Made by a program: the position numbers and the translations under genes. The notes under the pieces are model-generated. The model ran no database searches. It was not told where the DNA came from and saw nothing but the letters and a program-made list of their open reading frames with translations. This document shows, piece after piece, positions 34,955 to 42,769 of a DNA stretch of 64,000 nucleotides (position 1 is its first letter; every line of letters starts with the position of its first letter). The DNA comes from Chromobacterium haemolyticum DSM 19808 (GTDB lineage Bacteria; Pseudomonadota; Gammaproteobacteria; Burkholderiales; Chromobacteriaceae). The stretch spans positions 1 through 64,000 of the forward strand of contig NZ_JONK01000028.1 in assembly GCF_000711885.1 (NCBI RefSeq), read 5' to 3'.

Positions 34955-35256
34955 GGCACACTCCTTAAAGGGGTTTTGAGCGATCCGGCCGCGAGCGTTG
35001 CTGCCTCGCGTTCAACGGGGCGGAGGCGGCGTCGCGGCCATGGAGGGCAGTGTGCGGCCCCCCTGCTGACAGCGTGTTGTCAGCAGGCGCGCCGCGTTTG
35101 CGATTTTTTTGGGCTTGGGCAACTTTGCCGGTTGCCGGGCGAGTAAAAACCGCTAGGCCGGACACGACCCGGTCACGTGGATGTGGCAAACTGCCAGACT
35201 GTTTCCCGGCGCGCCGGGACGGCTGTTTTTTCAATCGACCGCAGGAGGAATAACAA
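34955..35256. promoter_or_regulatory. 302-bp divergent intergenic region upstream of VOC and MgtC genes
   Basis: No gene. It contains a perfect 9-bp inverted repeat, CTGCTGACA (35063-35071) and TGTCAGCAG (35078-35086), with a 6-bp spacer. This is a good operator or hairpin candidate. No riboswitch class was recognised. Confidence 0.5.
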
Positions 35257-35982
35257 GTGGAAACCTTACTGCAGTTTCTGGGCTTCAACGGGTCTGGTCT
35301 GCTGCAAACCTTGCTCAGCCTGTTGACGGCTTTCATTCTGGGCTCGGCCATAGGCTACGAGCGCCAGTTCCGTCAGCGCACCGCTGGCCTGCGCACCAAT
35401 ACCCTGGTGGCGGTGGGCGCGGCGGCCTTTGTCGACATGGCGCTGCAGCTGGACGGCACCGGCGGCGCGGCGCGGGTGGCGTCCTACGTGGTGTCCGGCG
35501 TTGGTTTTCTCGGCGCCGGCACCATCATGAAAGAGGGCTTGAACGTGCGCGGTTTGAACACCGCGGCGACCTTGTGGGGCTCGGCGGCAGTCGGCGCCAG
35601 CGCCGGCGCGGGTCAGATTCCCCAGGCTTTTCTGATCACGCTGTTCGTGTTGGCCAGCAACACCTTGCTGCGTCCGGTGGTGAACTCGATCAACCGCAAG
35701 CCTATCGACGACGAAACCAGCGAAGTCACTTACCAGTTGTGCGTGATCTCCAGCCGTTCCGGCCAGAAACACGCAATGGCCTTGCTCAGCGACCTGCTTG
35801 AGGAGTCCAAGTATCCGGTGGGGGATCTGGACGTGGAGCCCTTCGGCGACGACGAGGTGGAGATGACCGCCACCTTGCTGTCCACCTCGGTGGAGTGGGA
35901 GGAGCTGGAGGAGATCGCCGCCAAGCTGGTGGCCCAGCCTTTCATCAGTCAGGCGTATTGGAATCCCAGTACTTCGGAGTGA
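35257..35982 (+). CDS. MgtC/SapB-family membrane protein
   Basis: 241 aa. An N-terminal MgtC domain with about four or five helices contains LGSAIGYERQFRQRTAGLRT, GVGFLGAGTIMKEG and NTAATLWGSAAVGASAGAG. A C-terminal cytoplasmic ACT-like region (from about residue 155) ends the protein. MgtC proteins modulate growth in low magnesium and inside host cells, partly by inhibiting F-ATPase in Salmonella; the role here is by family only. GTG start with GCAGGAGGAATAACAA upstream. A strong terminator follows. Confidence 0.85.
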   Translation: METLLQFLGFNGSGLLQTLLSLLTAFILGSAIGYERQFRQRTAGLRTNTLVAVGAAAFVDMALQLDGTGGAARVASYVVSGVGFLGAGTIMKEGLNVRGLNTAATLWGSAAVGASAGAGQIPQAFLITLFVLASNTLLRPVVNSINRKPIDDETSEVTYQLCVISSRSGQKHAMALLSDLLEESKYPVGDLDVEPFGDDEVEMTATLLSTSVEWEELEEIAAKLVAQPFISQAYWNPSTSE

Positions 35983-36000
35983 GAAGGATGGGGAAAGATC

Positions 36001-36036
36001 AAGCCCTGGGCCGCTTGCCGGTCCAGGGCTTTTTTA
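36001..36036 (+). terminator. Rho-independent terminator of the mgtC-like gene
   Basis: AAGCCCTGG / CCAGGGCTT stem followed by T6, 18 bp after the stop codon and just before MITE copy 6. Confidence 0.85.
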
Positions 36037-36045
36037 TGGGCGGGA

Positions 36046-36186
36046 GAGCCTGTTCAAAGTCTTGAGAGCAAGACAAGACGAAACCCGCTGAGAAAGCAGA
36101 ATGTACGCGTGGTACATGAGCGTTTCAAAGCGGGTTTCAACCCATCTATCCATCCCGCTGACGCGCAGCGGGCTTTGAACCGCTTC
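36046..36186 (-). mobile_element. MITE-like element, copy 6 (inverted)
   Basis: 141 bp, TIRs GAGCCTGTTC (36046-36055) and GAACCGCTTC (36177-36186). The right flank TTA (36187-36189) is the TAA stop of the convergent aminotransferase gene. The left flank GGA has lost the TNA pattern. The internal ATGTAC-GCGTG-GTACAT repeat is intact. Confidence 0.8.
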
Positions 36187-37281
36187 TTAACCTTCCGCCA
36201 GCGCCGCCATCACTTTGGCCGACAGCGCCTGCGGTTGCGCGGTGACGCGCAGCAAGTGGCGTACCGCCGGGTGCGGCGGGCGGTGCACGGCGATGCCGTC
36301 GGACAGCAGCTGGCGATGGATGGCCTCGCTGCTGGCGGCGTCGCGATAGGCGATGCAGACGAAGTTGGTGTGCGAGGGCATCACCACGAGGTCGCGCGCG
36401 CGCAAGGCGTCGGATAGTTTGTCGCGCAGATGGATGGTGGCGGCGATCAACTGACGGGAATAGTCGGGATCGTCCAGCACGATTTGCGCCGCCAGTTGGG
36501 CGAAGCTGGACAGCGCGAATTGCGGCCGAATCTGGTCCGCCTTGGCGACGATGTGTTGCGGACCTATGGCGTAGCCCACCCGCAGACCGGCCAGCGCATA
36601 GGCCTTGGACAGCGTGCGCAAACGCAGGGTGTTGGGCAGCGCGCCCTGCGGCGGCGCGTCCTGCGCGTCCACGCAGAAATCGACATAGGCCTCGTCCAGG
36701 ATCAACAGCGTGGACGAAGGCAGGGTTTCGCGCAGCGCCAGGATATCGTCCGCGCTCCAGTAGTGGCCGCTGGGATTATCCGGGTTGGCGAGATAGAGCA
36801 CGGCGGCACGCTCGGCGCGAGCCACTTCCGCCAGCCGCGGCAGATCGGCCTGCAGCCGGTCGCCTTGTTGCTGGTAGGGCACTTCCAGAATGCGCGCCCC
36901 CACGCCTTCGGCGAAATAACGGAAGGTGGGATAGGTGCCGGCGGTGCATACCACCGCGTCGCCGACATTACAGGCCAGACGCAAGGCCAACAGGATCAGG
37001 CTGTCGGCGCCGGTGTCGAACAGTACCTGGCTCGCGTCCACGCGGTTGTGGGCCGCCGCGCGCTGACGCAGTCCGTGCGCGTAAGGGTCAGGGTAGAGCC
37101 GGGCCAGTTCCGTCATCATCTCGCCGAACTCCGCCGTTAGCGGAGAGGCCGGCTTGGCCATGCTTTCATTGGAACCGATGCGCGCGCCGATGCGGTGGCC
37201 CAACGCCGCCTCCAGCTTCACGATGCCGGGGAAGGGGTTGACGATGGTGTGATGTTCCAGGTGACGGGCGAAGTGAGACAT
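36187..37281 (-). CDS. HisC-like PLP-dependent aminotransferase
   Basis: 364 aa class I/II aminotransferase of the histidinol-phosphate aminotransferase group. It shows SNESMAKPASPL, YLANPDNPSGHYW, LILDEAYVDFC and the PLP-lysine motif LRTLSKAYALAGLRVGYAIG. No other his genes are nearby, so the real substrate could be another amino acid or 2-oxo acid. ATG at 37281 with AAAGGAG upstream is chosen. It follows lptM on the same strand after a 137-bp gap. Its TAA stop is the TNA flank of MITE copy 6. Confidence 0.82.
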   Translation of the reverse strand: MSHFARHLEHHTIVNPFPGIVKLEAALGHRIGARIGSNESMAKPASPLTAEFGEMMTELARLYPDPYAHGLRQRAAAHNRVDASQVLFDTGADSLILLALRLACNVGDAVVCTAGTYPTFRYFAEGVGARILEVPYQQQGDRLQADLPRLAEVARAERAAVLYLANPDNPSGHYWSADDILALRETLPSSTLLILDEAYVDFCVDAQDAPPQGALPNTLRLRTLSKAYALAGLRVGYAIGPQHIVAKADQIRPQFALSSFAQLAAQIVLDDPDYSRQLIAATIHLRDKLSDALRARDLVVMPSHTNFVCIAYRDAASSEAIHRQLLSDGIAVHRPPHPAVRHLLRVTAQPQALSAKVMAALAEG

Positions 37282-37418
37282 CGGCGGCTCCTTTATCTGC
37301 AGATACAGCCTTTGAGTGTAAAGGATATGACTGATGTGCAGGAAACCGCGTGGGAATATCAATATGTCTTCAGCATTTTACGCTGTCGCCGCACCGCCCG
37401 GAAGCGCGGCGGGAGCCG

Positions 37419-37625
37419 TCAGCGAGAGGCGGGAGAGGCGGGAGAGGCGGGAGAGGCGGACTCTGCCGCGGCGCGAGGGGAGGAGGCGTCGGCCTTGACC
37501 GCGGGTTTGGCGGCGGGCGCGGCGGCGGCCGGCTTGGCTGCGGGGGCGGGCAAATACAGCGGGCCTTTGAAGCCGCAGGCGGCCAAGAACAGGGTCAGGC
37601 TTGCACAAGCCAGCAAGGTGCGCAT
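37419..37625 (-). CDS. lptM: LPS translocon maturation chaperone LptM (YifL) lipoprotein
   Basis: 68 aa. A short lipoprotein signal (MRTLLACASLTLFLAAC) followed by the diagnostic GFKGPLYLP. LptM helps oxidative maturation of LptD in the outer membrane. The tail is an Ala/Pro-rich low-complexity linker that ends in SPA repeats made by a 9-bp tandem repeat. It is divergent from cyaY, as in many gammaproteobacteria and betaproteobacteria. ATG at 37625 is set by the signal peptide; a start at 37640 is possible. Confidence 0.88.
   Translation of the reverse strand: MRTLLACASLTLFLAACGFKGPLYLPAPAAKPAAAAPAAKPAVKADASSPRAAAESASPASPASPASR
37424..37459. repeat. Four 9-bp tandem repeats inside lptM
   Basis: GAGAGGCGG occurs four times head to tail. 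The unit is a multiple of three, so copy-number change would lengthen or shorten the SPA tail of LptM without a frameshift. Confidence 0.85.
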
Positions 37626-37760
37626 ACGAATGAGTTCCAATGTGGCAAAATCCCGATACTAGCAAAGCTGCGGCGCGCCGTGTGATTACGTTGCGCCCGG
37701 CGATCAAGGCCTGAGCCGCGCCAAGACGGCGTCCAGGCCGTCATTCAACGGGAAAGCGCA

Positions 37761-38078
37761 ATGAACGAAACCGAATTTCTGCGGCACACCGACGCCATCT
37801 TCACGCGCATCGAAGCCGCCATCGACGACAATGATCTGGACGCCGACTATCTGGTGTCCGGCAATGTGCTGGATATCGAGTTCAGCGACGGCGCCAAGAT
37901 CATCGTCAACCGCCACACCGCCAATCAGGAATTGTGGATAGCGGCCAAGAGCGGCGGCTACCACTTCGCCTTCCGCGACGGCCGCTGGATCGCCGCGCGC
38001 GACGGCTCGGAATTCTTCTCCACCCTCAGTGCCGCCATCGCCGCCGCCTGCGGCGAAACCATAGAGTTTGATGAATGA
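37761..38078 (+). CDS. cyaY: Iron-sulfur cluster assembly protein CyaY (bacterial frataxin)
   Basis: 105 aa, usual frataxin length. An acidic first helix (MNETEFLRHTDAIFTRIEAA, DDNDLDADYL) binds iron; then LDIEFSDGAKIIVNRHTANQ, ELWIAAKSGGYHFAF and the final helix. It modulates IscS activity in cluster assembly in the cytoplasm. The ATG follows GGGAAAGCGC. The TGA stop overlaps the ATG of yqaA, which suggests coupling. Confidence 0.93.
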   Translation: MNETEFLRHTDAIFTRIEAAIDDNDLDADYLVSGNVLDIEFSDGAKIIVNRHTANQELWIAAKSGGYHFAFRDGRWIAARDGSEFFSTLSAAIAAACGETIEFDE

Positions 38079-38491
38079 GCCACTTGGTGTGGCTGGGGCT
38101 GGGCGGGTTGGCGGTGTCTGCCTTCACCTCGTCCACCATTTTGCCCGGTAATTCCGAGCTGGCGTTGTCCGCTTTTCTGTACAAATGGCCGGACTGGCTG
38201 TGGCCGGCCCTGCTGGTGGCCACGGTGGCCAATACCGCCGGCAGCGTCACTAGCCTGTGGCTGGGGAGGTTGGCGCCGCGCAAGGAGTTGCCGCCGAGGC
38301 TGGCCGGCTGGTTCCAGCGCTTCGGCCCGGCGGTGCTGGTCTTGTCCTGGCTGCCGGTGGTTGGCGACGCGATTCCGCTGGCCGCGGGTTGGCTGCGTCT
38401 GCCCTGGTGGTCCAGCATTTTGTGGTTGACCCTTGGCAAGGCGGCGCGCTATCTGGCGCTGGCCTGGGGCGTGCTGCTGCTGTCGAGTTGA
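38075..38491 (+). CDS. yqaA: YqaA-family (DedA-like) membrane protein
   Basis: 138 aa, about four helices. It contains FTSSTILPGNSELALSAFLY, ATVANTAGSVTSLWLGRLAP and WLPVVGDAIPLAAGWLRLPW, the VTT/SNARE-associated signature seen in small DedA-related proteins. Members may act in lipid or membrane homeostasis. The start codon overlaps the cyaY stop by 4 bp. A bidirectional terminator lies 20 bp downstream. Confidence 0.82.
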   Translation: MSHLVWLGLGGLAVSAFTSSTILPGNSELALSAFLYKWPDWLWPALLVATVANTAGSVTSLWLGRLAPRKELPPRLAGWFQRFGPAVLVLSWLPVVGDAIPLAAGWLRLPWWSSILWLTLGKAARYLALAWGVLLLSS

Positions 38492-38511
38492 GAGGGCATA
38501 ACAAGGCAATA

Positions 38512-38543
38512 AAAAAAGGACATGCGGGAGCATGTCCTTTTTT
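38512..38543. terminator. Bidirectional terminator between yqaA and hemY
   Basis: A 14-bp stem AAAAAAGGACATGC / GCATGTCCTTTTTT with a 4-base loop. A- and T-runs on both sides let it end transcription from both convergent units. Confidence 0.9.
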
Positions 38544-38560
38544 GTATCAAGCGTGCGGAA

Positions 38561-39769
38561 TCAGCAGCCCTGCTTCAGCGCCAGTTCCAGGCTCTTGTTG
38601 TAATGCTGAGCCGCCAGCTCTTCCTTGCCGGTGGCTTCGAACAGCCGCGCCAGTTCGGCGTGGGCGCACAGCGTCGGCGAGATCGAAGCGCTTGCTTCCA
38701 GATAGCTTTGCGCCTTGCCCCAAAGCTGCTGGCACAAGGCCAGCCGGCCCAAGGCCATCAGCAGCCAGTGGTCGCGCGGCCGCTTCTTCAGCCAGTTTTC
38801 CGCGGTTTTCAGCAGCTCCAGGCGTTTATCCTCGCTCAGGTGCTCGGCCAGCTTGCCCAACTCGCGGGACAGCTCCGGGGTGTCGTGATCGTCGTTGGCC
38901 AGCGCGCCGGCCAGCAGGGTGGCGGCGTAATCGTAGTCCTGCAACACGATCAGCCGCGCCACCACTTGGTCCATCAACTGTGGATTGCTGCGCTCGGCTT
39001 CCGGGATGCGGCGCAGCCAGTCGCGGATTTCCTGGCCGCCCAGCAGGGTGACCAGCTGTTGCTGATAGGCGGCCAAGCGATAACGCCGCGCCTGTTCCGG
39101 CTCCAGCGCGTCGGCCTTGAGCAGTTTCTCGGTCAGCGCCAGCACCGCTTCCGGCTGTTTCTGCAGCAAGCGGACTTTCAATTCCAGCCGCAAGGCGTTG
39201 GTCAGATTGGGCGACAGCGCGCGCGCGCGTTCGATGGCGGCCAAGGCGCCCAGCGGGTCCTTGGCTTCCAGCTTCAGCTCGGCGTCCAGCATATGGCGCG
39301 CCAGTTGCAGCCGCGGCGGCATGGCGTCCAGCTGCGCCAGATAGCCGTCGCGTTTGTCCAGGTCGCCGGCGGCGCCGGCGGAGCGGGCGGCGATCAGCAG
39401 GGCCAGGGCCTTGTTTTCCGGCGAGTATTCGTCGTCCAGCGACTTGCTGGCTTCGCGCTCGGCTTTCTGGAAGCGGCCTTCAAAGTAGGAGATGCCGGCT
39501 TCACGCAGCGCGTGGCGGGAGGCTTTCAGCTTCTTCTGGCGTTGGAAGCGGCGCACTTCCGCTGGCAGATTGGCGGCCACCGCCACCATGCGCAGCACCA
39601 GATGCACCACGAAAATCAGCACCACCACCGATACGATCAGCAGGTTGAACGACACCTCCATCCGATACGGCGGCAGAAACAGGATGGCGTAGCCGGTGTT
39701 CAGGGTGGCGGCCAGGCCGACCAGCACCGCGAGGGCAAATAGCCCGGTAATCCACAAGGCGAATTTCAC
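38561..39769 (-). CDS. hemY: HemY-type inner-membrane TPR protein
   Basis: 402 aa. Two N-terminal membrane helices (ALWITGLFALAVLVGLAA; FNLLIVSVVVLIFVVHLVL) and a large TPR-rich region, as in HemY proteins encoded with hemC, hemD and hemX. The precise function in late heme metabolism is unresolved. GTG start at 39769 with AGGAGAATAAACC upstream. Last gene of the hemCDXY operon, 3 bp after hemX. Confidence 0.88.
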   Translation of the reverse strand: MKFALWITGLFALAVLVGLAATLNTGYAILFLPPYRMEVSFNLLIVSVVVLIFVVHLVLRMVAVAANLPAEVRRFQRQKKLKASRHALREAGISYFEGRFQKAEREASKSLDDEYSPENKALALLIAARSAGAAGDLDKRDGYLAQLDAMPPRLQLARHMLDAELKLEAKDPLGALAAIERARALSPNLTNALRLELKVRLLQKQPEAVLALTEKLLKADALEPEQARRYRLAAYQQQLVTLLGGQEIRDWLRRIPEAERSNPQLMDQVVARLIVLQDYDYAATLLAGALANDDHDTPELSRELGKLAEHLSEDKRLELLKTAENWLKKRPRDHWLLMALGRLALCQQLWGKAQSYLEASASISPTLCAHAELARLFEATGKEELAAQHYNKSLELALKQGC

Positions 39770-39772
39770 GGT

Positions 39773-40801
39773 TTATTCTCCTGCCGCGCCTTGGGCGTCG
39801 CGCACCGATTTGAGGCTGGCGTTCATATCCGGCAGCGCCACGTCCAGCGGCGCGCTTTCCAGTTCGCCCAGCGTGCCCAGCCATTGGGTGACGGCCGGCG
39901 CGTCGCGGTCGAAGTAGCGCTGCACATAGCTGCGCGCGGCCACGATGTCGGCGGCGAAGGTCTTGCCGTCGCGCTGGATCAACGCCAGACGAGCGTCCAG
40001 CAGACGCATTTTCAAGTTTTCCCGCAGGAAGAAAGCCTGCTCCGGCGACAGCAACAGCGCTTCCGGCTTGTCCATGCGGCGGATGTGGATCAGCTCGCCC
40101 AGGCTCTTGCTGACGTCGGCCACCAGGCGCTCCCACAGCGGCGCGCTGGCCGCCGTCGCCGCCTTGGCCTGCGGCTTCTGGCTGGCCAGCCGGTGAGCGT
40201 CCACCGCCAGCGGCAGGCTGTCGGAGGACAGCATCAGCCGGTCCAGCTTCACGGTGAGCCCGACGCTGTCCAGATAGGGCAGGGCCTTGAGTTTTTCCAG
40301 GTCGGTGGCCACCGCTTTTTTCACGCCGATCAATTGCGGGCGGTCGAATTTGGCCAGGCGCGCGTCCACCATCTCCAGCGCGGACACGGCGGCCGGCACG
40401 TTACCGGCCAGTTGCAGCTGCTGGCTGGCGATGGCCAGGGTGTGCTCCACCTCGGACAGCAACCAGTCGGTGCGGTTCTTGGTCAGTTCCTGGTACATGC
40501 CGTTCAGCGTCGCGTATTGGCCGGCGGATTCGTTGACGCGGGCCTCCATCAACGCCAGACGGCCTTCGGTGGCGCGGTTGGCGCTGATCGCCTGCTCGGT
40601 CATCGCGCGCAGTTCCTTAGCGGATCCGCTGCCTTCGGCCAGCCGGCGCGCCAGTTCCTGGCGGGCGGCGGTCAGTTCCTGCTGGGTGCTGAAGTACTGC
40701 CAGCCGGACACGCCCAGCGCGGCGATGGCGATCAGCAGGGCCGGACTCAGCGATTTCTTGGACTCGGGTTTGGCGGTTTCGGTGATCTGGGATTCGCTCA
40801 T
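39773..40801 (-). CDS. hemX: HemX-type membrane protein (uroporphyrinogen-III C-methyltransferase-like annotation)
   Basis: 342 aa. A short cytoplasmic N-terminus, one membrane helix (SPALLIAIAALGVSGWQYF) and a long alpha-helical periplasmic part with coiled coil (QELTAARQELARRLAEG). Later IGVKKAVATDLEKLKALPYL and SPEQAFFLRENLKMRLLDAR match HemX. Despite the historical annotation, no SAM-methyltransferase fold is seen. ATG at 40801 overlaps the hemD TGA (ATGA), so it is preferred over 40819. Confidence 0.88.
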   Translation of the reverse strand: MSESQITETAKPESKKSLSPALLIAIAALGVSGWQYFSTQQELTAARQELARRLAEGSGSAKELRAMTEQAISANRATEGRLALMEARVNESAGQYATLNGMYQELTKNRTDWLLSEVEHTLAIASQQLQLAGNVPAAVSALEMVDARLAKFDRPQLIGVKKAVATDLEKLKALPYLDSVGLTVKLDRLMLSSDSLPLAVDAHRLASQKPQAKAATAASAPLWERLVADVSKSLGELIHIRRMDKPEALLLSPEQAFFLRENLKMRLLDARLALIQRDGKTFAADIVAARSYVQRYFDRDAPAVTQWLGTLGELESAPLDVALPDMNASLKSVRDAQGAAGE

Positions 40802-41529
40802 GGGTGACGACAGAACCATTTTTTAAGGCCGGCGACCAGTGCGCTGTCTTCGGCCCGGGTTGTCATGATGCGCGTCGCGCCTTGCGCGGCGAGCCGGTCG
40901 GCAACGCGCGGATGCGGCACGCAATACAGCAAGCATTGTAACGTCCTGATTCGACTGGGGCCAGCGAGACGGAACAATTGCTCTACGATTTCGCCGGAAG
41001 TGACGATCACGGCGTCCGGAGGCGCGCGGTCGAAGGCCGCCCAGTCCGGCGCGCCGTCCAGTCGGCGGTAGATCTCGGCGAACTCCACCGCCGCGCCCCG
41101 CGCGGCCAGGCTTTGCGCCAGTAGGGGCCTGCCGCCGACGCCGCGCACGATGAGCGTACGTTGCCCGCGCATATCGGCCAGTTCAGGCAAGGCCAGCAAG
41201 GCTTCGCTGTCGCTGCCCTCGGTTGGGTGCAGCACCGGCCTGCCGCTGAGCGCGGCCAATTTGGCGGCGCTGGCGCGGCCGACGCAAACCAGCCGCTTAT
41301 CGGCTAGGTCCAGCGTTTGCAGCGCCGGCCAGGCCTGGTCTATGGCGCTGGGGCTGACGAAAATCAGGCAACTCGCCGCCGTCGCTTGCCCAGGCAAAGC
41401 GGCCAGCGCGTCTGGCTGCGGCGCGATTTCCATCAGCGGCAGATGGCCGGCGTCGAAACCCGCTGCGGCGAGCAGACGCAGCAGCTCGGCGCTTTGCGCT
41501 TGCGGGCGGGCGACCAGGACGCGCGGCAT
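40798..41529 (-). CDS. hemD: Uroporphyrinogen-III synthase
   Basis: 243 aa. It converts hydroxymethylbilane to uroporphyrinogen III. The family is poorly conserved, but VLVARPQAQSAELLRLLAAA at the N-terminus, SPSAIDQAW, VGRASAAKL and VIVTSGEIVEQL fit, and the position right after hemC is decisive. ATG at 41529 gives a 7-bp gap to hemC. Coupled to hemX by an ATGA overlap. Confidence 0.9.
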   Translation of the reverse strand: MPRVLVARPQAQSAELLRLLAAAGFDAGHLPLMEIAPQPDALAALPGQATAASCLIFVSPSAIDQAWPALQTLDLADKRLVCVGRASAAKLAALSGRPVLHPTEGSDSEALLALPELADMRGQRTLIVRGVGGRPLLAQSLAARGAAVEFAEIYRRLDGAPDWAAFDRAPPDAVIVTSGEIVEQLFRLAGPSRIRTLQCLLYCVPHPRVADRLAAQGATRIMTTRAEDSALVAGLKKWFCRHP

Positions 41530-41536
41530 CGTCGTC

Positions 41537-42466
41537 TCAGCGCGGGTCGGCCAGCACCGCTTCAATCAGCGGGCCGGCGCCGTCGTCCAGCAGCTTTTTG
41601 GCCACAGCGCGGCCCAGCGCGTCGGCGTAATCGGCCGGGGCGCTGGCGCTGGCGGTCAACATCACGGAACCGTCCGGGCTGGCGACGAAGCCGCCCAGCG
41701 CCAGCGTGCCCTCGTTGAGGGTGGCGAAGGCGCCCAGCGGCACTTGGCAACTGCCGCCCAGCTCGCGCGCCAGCGCGCGTTCGGCGCTGACACAGGAGTG
41801 AGTGGCGGCGTGGTTCAGCGGCGCGAGCAGCTGCATCAGGTCGGCGCGGTCGGCGCGGATCTCGATGCCCAGCGCGCCTTGTCCGGCGGCCGGCAGGCTT
41901 TCCGACGGCGGCAGCTCCTTGCGGATGCGCTCGGAGAGGCCCAGGCGCTTGAGGCCGGCGGCGGCCAGGATGATGGCGTCGTACTCGCCGTCATCCAGCT
42001 TGCGCAGCCGGGTTTGCACGTTGCCGCGCAGCGGCTTGACCACCAGCCGCGGATAGCGGGCGCGGATCTGCGATTCGCGGCGCAGGCTGGAGGTGCCCAC
42101 CACCGCGCCGTCCGGCAGTTCCGACAGGTCCGCGTAGCGGGCGGACACCAGCGCGTCGCGCGGATCTTCGCGCTCGCATATCGCCGCCAGCGCGAAGCCT
42201 TCCGGCAGCACCATCGGCACATCCTTGATTGAATGTACCGCCAGGTCCGCGCGGCCTTCGGCCAGCGCTACTTCCAATTCTTTGACGAACAGGCCTTTGC
42301 CGCCGATTTTGGACAGGGTCTTGTCCAGAATCTGGTCGCCCTGGGTGGTCATGCCCAGGATGTCCACGCTGAGGTGGGGATAGAGCGCTTGCAGCCGGGC
42401 CTGGATGTGTTCGGCCTGCCACATGGCCAGCCGGCTCTCGCGGCTGGCGATGACGATTTTGTCCAT
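41537..42466 (-). CDS. hemC: Hydroxymethylbilane synthase (porphobilinogen deaminase)
   Basis: 309 aa. It polymerises four porphobilinogen units on a dipyrromethane cofactor. The cofactor cysteine is in [60 protein letters not shown] and [13 protein letters not shown] are all family hallmarks. ATG at 42466 matches homologues; the longer frame is not coding. First gene of hemC-hemD-hemX-hemY and divergent from ppc. Confidence 0.95.
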   Translation of the reverse strand: MDKIVIASRESRLAMWQAEHIQARLQALYPHLSVDILGMTTQGDQILDKTLSKIGGKGLFVKELEVALAEGRADLAVHSIKDVPMVLPEGFALAAICEREDPRDALVSARYADLSELPDGAVVGTSSLRRESQIRARYPRLVVKPLRGNVQTRLRKLDDGEYDAIILAAAGLKRLGLSERIRKELPPSESLPAAGQGALGIEIRADRADLMQLLAPLNHAATHSCVSAERALARELGGSCQVPLGAFATLNEGTLALGGFVASPDGSVMLTASASAPADYADALGRAVAKKLLDDGAGPLIEAVLADPR

Positions 42467-42769
42467 GAAACCGGTTCCCGATCGGACTATGTGCTTGGAT
42501 GGCGGGCATTCTAGCATGCCCGCCCGGCGCACAGCGCCGCGGCGTCGCCGGGGCGGCGGCGCAAAGCTTGATGTTGCGCAATGCGCACTCAGGTCAAGAT
42601 CTAAAGGGTTAAATGACAGTAGTGTTGCCACTACAGCGGCAAGCCTGCCTATGATGTTTTGCATGCGAAACGAATCGCCTGAAGCCAGCGACGCCAGCGG
42701 CCGCGTTGCCTTGAGCCGATTCAAAAACCGGGAGCGGCCAAGCCGCCCGTCACCATCAAGGAATACCGA
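42467..42769. promoter_or_regulatory. Divergent promoter region between hemC and ppc
   Basis: 303 bp without a gene. Near hemC a perfect inverted repeat GGCGGGCAT / ATGCCCGCC (42501-42524) could form a leader hairpin in the hem transcript. The ppc side is AT-richer around 42600-42660 and ends with AAGGAATACCGA before the ppc ATG. Confidence 0.5.

Noticed and set aside
39773-40801. Functional uroporphyrinogen-III methyltransferase activity for HemX
   Set aside because: The protein is a single-helix membrane anchor with coiled coil; SAM-binding motifs of the methyltransferase family are absent.
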